Shown here piece by piece: positions 25,333-36,310 of a stretch of 64,000 bases of DNA; position 1 is the stretch's first letter; every line of letters starts with the position of its first letter. The position numbers were made by a program, and so were the translations under genes. This DNA is from Vespula vulgaris. Its lineage: Eukaryota; Arthropoda; Insecta; Hymenoptera; Vespidae. The stretch is taken from contig NC_066602.1 of the NCBI RefSeq assembly GCF_905475345.1, positions 2,887,814 through 2,951,813 on the forward strand. The letters are read 5' to 3'. The notes under the pieces were generated by a model. It saw nothing but the letters and a program-made list of their open reading frames with translations, made no database searches and had not been told where the DNA came from.

Positions 25333-28300
25333 TTAAGCGGAATCGGATCGATCCCCGTCGAGTTCTATGTCCGAACAATGCGTCAATACCGTTCTGGCAT
25401 CGATTCTCCTTATTCTCATCCAACCAGACATTCTGTTTCGTCTTGGCGGCCTACAGCAAATAATCTCGGAATCTTCCTCGGTATCGTAATCGTCGTCCGT
25501 TCCTCCGGAACTTCCGGTAGTCGCTCGAGAATCCGACTCGTTCGAGTCTACGTCGCTTTCTGTCTGAAACGTTGGGTATATATATTAATAATACCGTTGA
25601 CAGATAGAAATTCGTTCCAACAAATTCGAATGAACGTACTCGATCGGTAAACGTTTGATCTTCCTCCTTTTCCCGTGTAAACTTCGCAGTGTTCTCCGAC
25701 GAGACCGAATCTACGTTGGTAGTCTCGTGACAACTCGAAACTCTGGATACCGAAAAGTTAGACGTCGATGCCACCGATTTTTCGTCGTTCGACTTTCTAC
25801 GAAGATAATTCGATTTCCAATTACCATCGGAACCCTTAGCGAAACCACCACGAGTTAATTTCTTCAATGACTCGGAAACTTTGAACTTGTTGCGCGTTCG
25901 GACCGGACAATTGGCCGATTCTTTGACCCCTGTCGATACCGATGTTGACTCGTAACGCGCTTGATCTTTCAACTTGTCGTTCTCGTCCTGCAATTGCTTC
26001 ATCAGAAATTCGTACTTCTTGATGGTCGCGTCTCTGTTACTCTTGAACAAACTCATTTCACGTTCCTTACGAAGCAATTGGGTTTTAACTCGAATAAGTT
26101 CGTCTTTCTTGTCGTCGAGATCTTGGACGGTACGCGTTAACAACGTAGCTTTATTTTCATACATTACCAATTTAGATTTAAGATCATCGATCTCCTCTCT
26201 CGAACTCTTTTCTATCTCGATACGCAATTCCTCGGAGTTTATCAGCTCCTTTCTAATCGAATCCATTCTTTCCTTTATATCGATTATTTCGTTATCGAGT
26301 TCCTTGATCTTTTCTTTGTTCGTCGAATTGGTATGGAAGATATTGGTTACGTCCTTTCTCAAATGCGTTATCTCCTCCTCCTTCTCTTCTACCAATGACA
26401 CAAAATATTTCAATTTCATTTCCAAACTTAATTGCACTTCCAATCGTTTACGTAATTCCTGACACAGTTCTTTCCTATCCTTGTGATACTCGGCGACGAT
26501 CGCCGTTACATCGTTCAATCGATCCGTCAAATCGTTTAACTTGCTTAGATCGCGATTAGCCTTCGTTATTTTTTGATTCGCTTCGTTCAGATCGATCGTC
26601 TTCGACGTTAAATCTCTCTTGAGCTCGTTCATTTTCGACAAATGTTCTATCTTGCAATACGCCATCTGTAAATCCAATCTGTGCTTCAACCATCGCGATA
26701 GGTCCTCCAAACGTTGACAATTAAAGTCGTGAGGTCGAAAAGACCTCCTCGGTACGAGTCCGATTTCTCCGGTTTCTTCCGTTTCTTCCATTAATTTCAA
26801 TCTTTCGTTCAATTCACGTTGCTTCGTTCTTTCTTCCTCGTACGTTCTCGCGTCGACCAAATCCGCTGATTTCTCCAACTGTTTCGATTCTTTTCGCAAC
26901 ACCGTAGTATCGCTTTCGTTCTCGATCATACTTTTATCGTTCGAGTTGGCAGAGACGAGCTTCCAATCGATGGTTTCTTCGATTACGATGCCAGAATCGT
27001 TTTTACTACTGGCGTCGCTCGATCTAAAATCGTTCCCGGAAAATTCGAACATACTTTTCTTCTCGTTCATAATACTGGCGACGTTCGAACGATTTCCTTT
27101 GATAAAACGTTTCGTATCCGTGAGATCGTTCTCGCGTTTCTTAACGTCGACGTGAGCTTGAACGATGAAATCTCTTGGTAATTCGTTGATACCGTCACCG
27201 AAATATAAGATTTCCGTGATGGACGATAATCTCCCGTCGACGCTCGAATGATTTTTCTCGAATTGAGGTAGAAATATCTTATCGGTATCTATCGGCGATA
27301 TTTCCTCCAAATAATATGGCGGTTGAGGCGTGAACGAATCCTTTCGTTCGCACTCCATGTACCTTACGACGCTTTCCAATGCCTCGATTTTTTTCAATAA
27401 GATAACGTTCCTATTCTCGGCATCCTTGCAAGCCAGCTCGGTCTCGTTCAATTCTTTCTCACAAGATTCCAATTGTATCGTCAGCGCTTGTATATTAATC
27501 GTCTTTTCCGAAAGTTCTTTTCTCAATTCGTTTATTTCGTTCAATTCGTCGTTGATCGCTTCCTCCTCGACGTAAAACGTTTTCAAATCCGATATACGTT
27601 TCCCGATGAATCTCTTTTTCTCGTCTATAACGTTCTTCAATTTAAGCGCTAAATTATCCATATCGTCGTTCACCTCGTCTTCGGGGATATTTAATTTGGA
27701 TATCTCAGATTTTGCGAGATCTTGAAAATCCTTTAATTCCCTCTTAAGCAGCACCAATTCCGAACTGTATTTATTATTTTCAGCTAGCACTATGCGTTTC
27801 TCGTATTGCAAATTATTCAGTGCGTTTTCCAAATCCCGTATCTTTCTCGTAGCGTCAATATTTTCAGCTTGCAAGTCTTTGTAAACGATAACGTCCTCGT
27901 CCGTCTCGCTTACGAACGAGAGCTCGTCTCTCTTACGTTTTTTAGCGTATATACATTCCTCCGAAATATTTTCCACTTGATCGTCGACGATCGAAACGTT
28001 CCTCGAACTTTCCTCTTGAACGTTACGATCGGCCTCGACAATAACATTTTTCGGGCTGTAGATCGTCTTGTTGTTCTCATCGTCTACGCTACTGGACGAT
28101 TTAAATTCGTTACAAATTCCGGACTCGTTGATCCTTGTTGAATTATGACGATTGGATACTTCTTTCGTGCCAAATTTTTTCAACTCCTTTTTATCGGACG
28201 TTATTTGTCTCGCGATGGACGATACCTTCAATATACTTTTAATTTCGTTTATTAGTTCCGACGAAGTATCGATATTTACCAGAAAAGTTACGCGCTCGTT

Positions 28301-29635
28301 GCCGGACAACGCTCTTTGAAACATCCTCGTCAATTTCGATTCTCGAAATGGACCAGCTACGTGATCGTTGCTATGCTTGCTTGATTCTTTTTTCTGTTTT
28401 TTCCGAACAGTCTTTAAACATCTACCGAGTACCAACAAACTTTTGTTAATATTTCTTGCCTCCTTCAATCTCTCGCTGCTTAATCCGCTTAATCCTTTGG
28501 ATCGTCCGGATCCAGCGAGATCGCAAAAAGTCAATGTACTGGCTTCGGTTTCGTGGGGCGCGTATGCTTTCTGATACTTCAACAATCCTATTGTGAATAT
28601 GGTATGGGACCTCGAACATTTAGGATTTAACGTTGTAAACGAGGTACTCATCCTGGCTTGTCCGGCAACTAAAATTTGACAAGCCTCGAACGGTGTCGTT
28701 ACGTAGATCGTTGTCAATCCCTTAACGTAAGTGAGACCGTTCTTATCACCGATCAATTTCAATGGACGATTTCTCAATGGTTCCTCGAAATCGAGAAGAT
28801 CGTAAATATTGTCGTTGTAGATCTCGGCGAACGACAACCATACGGCGTACATCGATTCCCCGTTACACTCGTCACGTTTACTTCCCAATCCTATGATCGA
28901 TCTTTCCGAATTCTCCAATGATTTTCTTGCTTCCGTAAATCTTTCGGTGTTGATCAAAGGCGATCTCAAAAGTTTCGCTTTCCTTTCCGACTCCTCCAAT
29001 CTCTCGTTGTCGTCCAAGCTCATCAATGTATTGTTCGAATAGAGTTTATACCAAGGCACAAGAGTACAATTTATACTCGAGAATATGTGCTCGATACTAC
29101 GGGGAATCAAACCCGGTTGATCCGGTGTACCGTGAAGCGTGTAAGTCTTACCGGAATTAGTCGTACCGTAACTCATTATCGTTGAATTTTGTCCTGTCAA
29201 AAAATCGACGATTCGTTTTTTCATGGTCTCCTCGAAGAATTCCGCTTGTGATACGTCGGATTGAAATATCTTCGTGAAGTAATATCTTTTGCTCGCGTTA
29301 TGATCCACGTTGCTCTTTTTACTTATAACCAGAGGATATCTACAATTTTTACGGCCGACGCTCGGCTTGAATTTCGTTATAAGAGTCGTAGAATTTAATA
29401 CCTCGTAATAGTTTTCATTTTCATTGATCGACATACCCTTTGGAATTTTTTTCGATTTCGGTTTAATTTTCAAATATACTTCGAAGGTCGAAACTTTCGG
29501 CTCGCATGGACTTTCAGGAATCGAATCTTCCTCGTCGTAATCGATCGATCCCATCTCGTCGGATTCTTCGATCGGGACATACTCAATGGTTGATCGAGCG
29601 ATAGGCGATTTAACTTTATTATCATCGGATATCAT
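25333..29635 (-). CDS. Kinesin-6 family motor protein, KIF20A/KIF20B-like, two coding exons
   Basis: This is a plus-end-directed-type kinesin of the kinesin-6 class. Family members act at the spindle midzone and in cytokinesis. The predicted CDS joins 29635-25640 to 25563-25333 and gives 1408 residues. The motor spans about residues 48-480. Its P-loop GTTNSGKT is at 157-164, a kinesin-6-type insertion at about 191-260, FAEIYNDNIYDLL at 269-281, the switch I motif NPKCSRSH at 337-344, the switch II motif DLAGSGRSKG at 372-381, and RESKLTRMFQ at 431-440. A basic KKRKRD cluster at 565-570 could be a nuclear signal. Heptad-rich coiled coil covers about 585-765 and 975-1225. The start ATG is preceded in frame by TGA nine bases upstream. 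The length is closer to vertebrate KIF20B than to KIF20A or Drosophila Subito. Oddities are Gly for the usual Glu in switch II, Cys in switch I, and LKIKP where RxRP is usual. A possible poly(A) signal (ATTAAA, minus strand) lies at 25005-25010. The family call is firm; KIF20A versus KIF20B is not. Confidence 0.95.
25564..25639 (-). other. 76-nt phase-0 intron near the 3' end of the kinesin-6 gene
   Basis: On the minus strand the donor reads CGA|GTACGT and the acceptor ends in an AT-rich stretch followed by CCAACGTTTCAG|ACAG. Reading through the intron would keep the frame open and end at 25451 in a basic, unconvincing tail. Splicing shifts the frame and gives a 76-residue acidic, Ser/Asp/Glu-rich tail (including TDDDYDTEEDSE) ending at TAA 25333-25335. 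The size is typical of short insect introns. The call is from sequence alone; no transcript was seen. Confidence 0.8.
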
Positions 29636-30289
29636 TGTAATACATCAAATGGTGTAAATAAATGAATAATGAAAATATATAATAAAGGGAAATAATTGCA
29701 AAGATATCCAACGGCAATATAAAGTATTCAAACTCGTAACGAAGGAGAACGCATATCGTTCTGATTAACTTTAACAAATATTTTGGAACCATTAACACGA
29801 CGCGTTCTAACCATTAACCAAGATCATCGTCACTGTTTAAAAAACGAAACCGTGTCACACAAATGAATAATGGATATTTCGAAACTTTTGATTGTAAGAG
29901 TATTTCCTCTCCGAAATTTGGGTTAGAAAGTTTAATCCTGCCCTAATCGTACGAACCGAGTGATCCGAAGTTGACTTTGGATAATAAGATCGATATTCTC
30001 AGATGAACGGACCGACTTGACCGACATGACTGATCGTCGTCAATAACATTATCGCGTAAAAATGCAACAATCGTACTTGATTATTTTCATGTCTGTGCCA
30101 TATTTTTTTCTTGCAAAAGAAACAAGATCGTCGATCTTGGAATCGGTCGTTGACCTTCGAAACGCGAAAGAAGGACGAACAGAGTGAAAGTCAAAAGAAA
30201 TTGAAATAAGAAAAAGAAAAGAAACAAAAAATAAAGAGAGAAAGAAGAAAAAAGCAGGAGAAAGAGAAAAATAATAATTAAGAAAAACA

Positions 30290-30332
<43 letters not shown>

Positions 30333-30488
30333 AAGACGAATAATCTGAGAGGATTATAGGAGCAAGAAGAGTACCGCGCGCGGACTGTATGGAGAAGGCG
30401 GTCTTCTTCTTGCGGAGTTGCGTCTCGCGAACGGACGATCCAGAAAATTGCTCAGAATTCAAGCGGACGAGCGCCTCGAAATATCTTC

Positions 30489-30552
30489 AAAGAAGATTCT
30501 CAGTGCGCGGCAATTTATACGCGTGTCGCCTGGCTCATTAAACGCAGCCAAT
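30489..30552 (-). promoter_or_regulatory. Possible TATA/CCAAT promoter upstream of the kinesin gene
   Basis: Read on the minus strand, an ATTGG (inverted CCAAT) at 30548-30552 is followed about 30 bases later by TATAAA at 30514-30519, in a CpG-rich patch that stands out from the flanking repeats. A start near 30489 would need about 850 bases of 5' leader or a leader intron before the kinesin ATG. The plus strand also carries TCAGTG (insect initiator-like) at 30500-30505, so direction is uncertain. This is weak, composition-based evidence. Confidence 0.2.
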
Positions 30553-31058
30553 CAAAGCCAAAGCTAATAGCCACCCGCGTTCGCTCCGACTTCGAGATGG
30601 GGACGTTATGTCCGTATGTCCGTTCTTTCCTCGTTCTTCCATAGTAATCTCGACATCGGAATCATATCGTGCTCAAGCATAAGTCGCCCACTGTGCTTCG
30701 AAGACCGCTGGCTAGGATCGGCGGTCTCTTTCAGCCGCCTACAATCGACTCCTTGTATCGACGAACTTTCTTCTTCTTCTCTTCCTATCTGCTTCTCTCT
30801 CTCTCTCCCTCTCTCTTCGTCTTTCTCTATCTCTCTCTCTCTCGAACACTCGTCTCTTCTCTTCTCTTCTCTTCTCTTTGCACTCCCTCATCCGTCTTTC
30901 TAGCAAGATTACGCTTTTCGTCTTCGCCGCTTTATACCGCGTGCTGTATATCGCCTCATCGCACGCGGCTACCTCTTTCTCTCTCTCCTTACTCTCTATA
31001 TATCTATCTTTCTCATACGTCGGTTATGCTTTTGAACATCGCAAAAGCTCACCGCCGT

Positions 31059-31089
<31 letters not shown>

Positions 31090-31614
31090 CTTTCATTCTT
31101 TCTTTCATTCTTTCTTTCGTTCTCTCTCTCTTTCTTTCTTTCTACGAGCAATCCATTTGGGTGGTCTTCAGTGAGTGATTTTTGTTGTGATTGCATCCAG
31201 AGAACCGGATGCATTTTGACTTTCCATATCGAAGCAAATCTTTTTTCTCTTTCCTTTCGTTTTGCTTCTTCTATTTCTAATACAGTGATATTCGTTCTGA
31301 TTGCGTTCAGAATCTGATACATATTCGCTTTCCCTGTCAAAGTAAATTTTCTTTCTTTCTTTTTTTTTCAAGAATACGAGAGATTTCTCTTGGTCTCCCT
31401 CTCTTGTGTTCTATAAAGTATCGATAGATAACCAATGCTCTATGTATAAGTTAAAATATGTTCATATTCTTTCGTAACACGTTCCCGTGGGATCTTTAAG
31501 TATTTACGTCATAATAGACACATCACTTTTGATCTACGATGTAAGTCCGCGATACGGTATAACGTGGAGATCGTAAAAACCTTACCGAGGAAGGTAGAAC
31601 GAAAGAAGATAAAG

Positions 31615-31735
31615 AAGAAAAAGGAGGAAGAAGAAGAGGATGTAGAAGTAGTAGTAGTAGTAGTAGCAGTAGTAGTAGCAGTAGAAGAAGAAGAAGAAGA
31701 AGAAGAAGGAGAAGAAGAAGGAGAAGAAGTCCTCC
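31615..31735. repeat. (GAA)n/(GTA)n trinucleotide array
   Basis: GAA units, then GTA/GCA units at about 31645-31685, then GAA again. Homopolymeric ORFs (Glu, Val, Leu, Ser) are by-products. Confidence 0.95.
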
Positions 31736-32144
31736 TTTTCTTGCTTTCGAGAGAAAGATCGTAGGATGATGGTATAGGCACGCTCGTATATAAAACGTTG
31801 CCGGTGTATGAAAAATAACAGCCACTACCTCGCCCCCTTATATCGGGCGTTAATGCTTCTGCGGTGGATTGATGTTCCGCCTTTATGGGTTATTTATTTA
31901 ATACTGACAAATTTCGCCCAGTGCTTTTGCCACCAGTCGGGCCCGACTCGACCATCGCCGACCGCTTCTTTTATGGCATCTTTAATGGCGTTGGAGAACG
32001 AAACGGTATTTGGTATCCGTGATTCGAGGGATGCCTCTTTCTTTCTTTCTTTCATTTTTTCTTTCTCTCTCTCTCTTTCTTTGTATATCTTTTTCTATTT
32101 CCGTCTAACTTCGAATAGGATGTAACCTAGAATACTCGTTTTCT

Positions 32145-32179
<35 letters not shown>

Positions 32180-33236
32180 GTCTGTCTTTCTCTGTCTTCT
32201 TTCGTCCTATATCTTTTTTCTATCCTCCTTTTATCTTATTTATTATTATTATTATTATTGTTATTGTTACTATTATTATTATCATTATTTTTATTATTAA
32301 TTTTCGTTGCTTTTTTTGTTGTTCCTCGAATTCTTTTTTTCTTTTCGTTTCCTCGACCAATTAAAATTAACAATCGTAACTACGTGTTTATTTGGGTATC
32401 GCCTTCCAAAGATATTACGTGAGTCGAGCGAACGAGCACACATACTCTCGATACTAAAATATTAACGTGTGTTCGGGTAGCAGCTGCTGGACTGGCAAGT
32501 AACACGCGTACGAAAGAAGAAGAATTGATGATGATGACATTTACGAAGAGCGAGGAAACACGAAACGACGATGACCGTTGGATACGCGTTAAAAGGAGAG
32601 ATTATAACTGCTATCGCAAGTCTTTCCAATCAACTCAAATAATAATGATGAGAGGTATAAATGCCACTACTAAAGGCTTCGAACCCATAGCCAGACTGAT
32701 TCCGAGTTTAGATAGGTCGGCACTCTCTCATTCTTTTGATACCAGCTCGTTCGCAAGATTCATCGCGATATGATGATAATAACAATAATAATAATAATAA
32801 TAATAATCGTAGTAATAACATATCGAGATCATTTTCTTTACCGATTCATCTTCATCCTTCGTTATTTCCCATGTGTAATTCCCATTAATGAAAACATTAA
32901 ATACATTGTATTCATCGACGATAATTACTAAACGACTTGATGCATATCTGTGTCCAAAAAAAAAAAAGAAAAAGAAACCACATACAAAAATAAAAAATAA
33001 AAAAAACTAGCGAGTAAGAAAGTATCATCGATAATCGACATTCGATCGGGTATTATCGTATAGATGGTAAAGATCGAAAAAAAAAATTAGAAAGAAAAAA
33101 TAAAAAAGGAAAATTTTAATGAATCGAACGATCTAGCTAACTCGTTTGGACAGATGTTTGAGTGCCATGCGGCCTTTACAGGCTGCGTGCGTTGCTATCT
33201 TCGAGCGGAAATGACGCGCCGTAAACGTCGGTCAAA

Positions 33237-33382
33237 CGGACGGACGGACGGACGGACGGACGGATGGACGATTTTGCCAATGATGATGACGATAATGATG
33301 ATAATGATGATGATCTCACGGAGATGATACGCGCCGATAGGAAATATCTATCTATTTATCTATCTCTCTCTCCATCTATCTG

Positions 33383-33418
<36 letters not shown>

Positions 33419-33422
33419 CCTA
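33237..33422. repeat. (GGAC)n, (GATGAT)n and (CTAT)n arrays in close succession
   Basis: (GGAC)n at 33237-33270, GATGATGATAATG-type units at 33280-33315 and (CTAT)n at 33345-33422. Confidence 0.9.
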
Positions 33423-33452
33423 TGTATCTCGTTCTGTTACATCGTACAAGGC

Positions 33453-33704
33453 TTATGAAATTGTTTTAAAACGAATGATAAGTTTCTTCGCATGAAAGCC
33501 GAACGTCGCCCTAATGACGCCAACTGTCACTACTGCGAAGAAGGTCCCTTCGTTCACGTGCTCGCTGATGCGTCCTAATTGCACCGCAACTTGCTCGTTA
33601 TTAATACCTAAAGTAGCAGTTATGTATGCTCGCAGGAAACTTTCGATACTGGAGAAGATGGTGGGGATAAACTTTGATAATGTTCGACTTTCTATCGTTG
33701 ACAT
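33453..33704 (-). CDS. Possible small protein (83 residues), unrecognised
   Basis: An ATG-initiated minus-strand ORF of balanced composition ends at TAA 33453-33455. A hydrophobic stretch lies near residues 60-71 (TFFAVVTVGVIR), so a membrane or mitochondrial location is conceivable. In-frame TAA lies 18 bases before the ATG. Upstream, a long pyrimidine tract ending TTTCTATAG (about 33741-33770) looks like a strong splice acceptor. The opposite strand carries an overlapping 69-codon ORF (33514-33723), also of balanced composition, so strand is uncertain. No homology is recognised. Confidence 0.25.
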   Translation of the reverse strand: MSTIESRTLSKFIPTIFSSIESFLRAYITATLGINNEQVAVQLGRISEHVNEGTFFAVVTVGVIRATFGFHAKKLIIRFKTIS

Positions 33705-33741
33705 CTTAAAGATAAGACGTTAAAAACTGTATCAATTCTAT

Positions 33742-34271
33742 AGAAAGAAAGAAATAAGAAGAAAAGAATGTAAAACGAGACTCGACATCGAAACAATTCA
33801 ATTTATTTATTACTCGTAATCGACGCATCGTGATCTCGAACTGAAACCTAAGTTTCATTTCCAATTGAACAATTTTTCGAGATTTTCTAATACGATATTA
33901 TAAATATCCAACTATGGAACTATCGGATCGATCACAATCTTTTAAAATTTCCCCTTGCCGTTAACCGTCCCGGATCGTGCAAATCTTCCCATTCGTTCAT
34001 AACTAGATAGCGCAAAGCCTACACGCTCGATGGCAGGCATATACGGAACTAAGAATCCTACCCCAACACGTAAACGGAAAATCCTTCTGGAAGTCTGGCA
34101 GAATGGTTACGGTTTCTCAAGAAGCTTCGCCTTTTCGCCTCGAAGATATTAGATTTATCCATTTGTTTGCCGAAAGTCTCATAAATATAAGCTCCCTTTG
34201 ACGGGATCCCACGGGTCTTATCCGCCGCGGTGATCTCGCGTGCGCTTCGTCTATGGTGAAGGAAACGAGGG

Positions 34272-34326
<55 letters not shown>

Positions 34327-34691
34327 GAGTGAGAGAGAGAAAGGTAGAGAGTAGGTAGTGGGGAAGAAGGGGGTGGGTTAACGTTTCTCCTCCTTTCTGT
34401 TGGATAAACGAAGAGAGTAGAAACCGAGAATGGAAAAGGAGACGATGATGGAAGAAGAGGAAGAGGAGGAAGAGGAGAAGGATGAAGGAAAGAAGGGATA
34501 GAGGGGTGGGGTAGTACCCGGGAAAAGGATCGATCCTCGCGCTCTGCCATCAGTATTCCCAATTAACGAGATCCTTTCATCAACCGAGCGAATATACGAA
34601 GGGGGAAACGACGCTGGGTTACGTTTATAAATATGATGATCGTAAAAGGAGGGCATTACCATCGATGAGACGGAGCAGATTTTCCAGACTT

Positions 34692-34758
<67 letters not shown>

Positions 34759-36263
34759 TCTTTGTCGTTCGATGTATAGAAAGAGAGAGAGAGAGAGGGA
34801 ATGGATAGGGGGATGAAATTGATGGCGACGTCACGTCACAGGCCGGAGGATCTTACAGATCGCACGGAACATAATCTAGAAGGAATAATTGATGCTCGGC
34901 TCATTGGCGTAGCCCGATACTTTGATAATCAAGAGTGACGACTAAAAGTCGAGAATTATGAAATATTTCTTTTAACATCGATATTCGATCTTTCAAGTTT
35001 ACGAATACTATACATTTTGAGTTTTTCATTGAATTCGTTAGGATCATAGAGCAAAGTGTTGTTCTTCGATCTTTAATTCGATATCTGCGTTACGTTGCGT
35101 ACGAAATATTCGATGGAAAAAATTTAAACGAAGGATAACGATACATTTTTCTTTTTTGATATCTTCATTTATTTAGAAATTTTTATATAAAAGATTTATA
35201 TACATATATATTCATAAGCCTTGTTTAACGTATATACCTCGGATAGATTTGGAAGGAGAAAAGCTGAAGTTACGTTACTACACATACATACACACACGCG
35301 CAAACACACACACACAGGAGAGAGAAAGAGATAGATGTTGCACCAGGGATCGACGTCGGCGACATAATAGGGGGCGTTGCGAGAGCTGATCAAAGACGAT
35401 GGAGCTTTGAGGAGGAAAATTGGTAAAGAGGGACTCGTCGACGAGGCTACGAACGTGTTGGTATATCCAGACTTCCCGCGTCGATCGTGTAAAGAGGGGG
35501 GACGAAGGAATAAGGAAGGAGGGAGGGATCGTTCGGTGATGCTTGCGAGAACGAGAGAGAGAGAGATAGAGAGAGATCGAAGGAGGGAGAGAGTGAGAGA
35601 GTGAGAGAGTGAAAGAGGGAGAGAGGACACGAGACAGCATCAAAACTAATACTCCGTTATATCAGGAGTTAGAGGTGTTAGCGAATTATGTCGTTTACCG
35701 GATAAAGCCGTGCTAGAAAGGAGAAAGATTCCGCGTCGAAGCTCTCAGCTTTTCGAAGAAAATCGAGTGTTCTTATCGACCTTCCACGTTCTCTCCTCCT
35801 CCTCCTTCTTCTTCTTCCTCTTTCTCTTCTTCCTTCTTATCCCTAACGATGACTTTTATGAAATTCTATCGTCGATAATACCTTTCACGTTGCATTTCCG
35901 ATAACTAAACCATCTTAAAATTATCCCTTCATCGAAATTTTAATGAATCTTATTCGCAAAATCTGACATGGGTTGATATAGAAGATAACTGTTATACTCT
36001 TAAACGTGAATATTCTTTCGATAAAAATATGTTCTCAGGAAGAAATAAGAAAAAGTTTTAATACAAACGCACACACTCGCACACAAGATGCGAATGTCGT
36101 TGCAAATCATCAGCTATAGTAGCAAACGGTAATCAGTGTTCATTAGAAGTAGGAAAGCGTGTGCGAGTAAGAGCGCGAGCTTTTCACATCCACGAGCTTG
36201 TTTTCTCCCATTGGGAGATCTTTTCAATAACTCTTGGTCGGGTGGTAATTGGTGGTCGACGAT

Positions 36264-36310
<47 letters not shown>

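Larger units (their letters stand above)
29640..33450. other. Kinesin upstream region and repeat-rich DNA
   Basis: Mixed AT-rich sequence covers 29640-30060. Then come A/G-rich DNA with (GA)n at 30294-30328, a complex CpG-rich patch at 30370-30620, pyrimidine tracts at 30770-30880, (CTTT)n at 31052-31142, (GAA/GTA)n at 31615-31735, a complex patch at 31810-32030, (CT)n at 32152-32190, (ATT)n at 32240-32300, (AAT)n at 32785-32808, (GGAC)n at 33237-33270 and (CTAT)n at 33345-33422. No supported gene. Confidence 0.65.

Noticed and set aside
28368..28574. Plus-strand ORFs inside the kinesin gene
   Set aside because: They are antisense shadows of the minus-strand coding exon.
31509..31825. Homopolymeric Ser/Leu/Glu/Val open frames
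   Set aside because: These are translations of the (GAA/GTA)n array in different frames.
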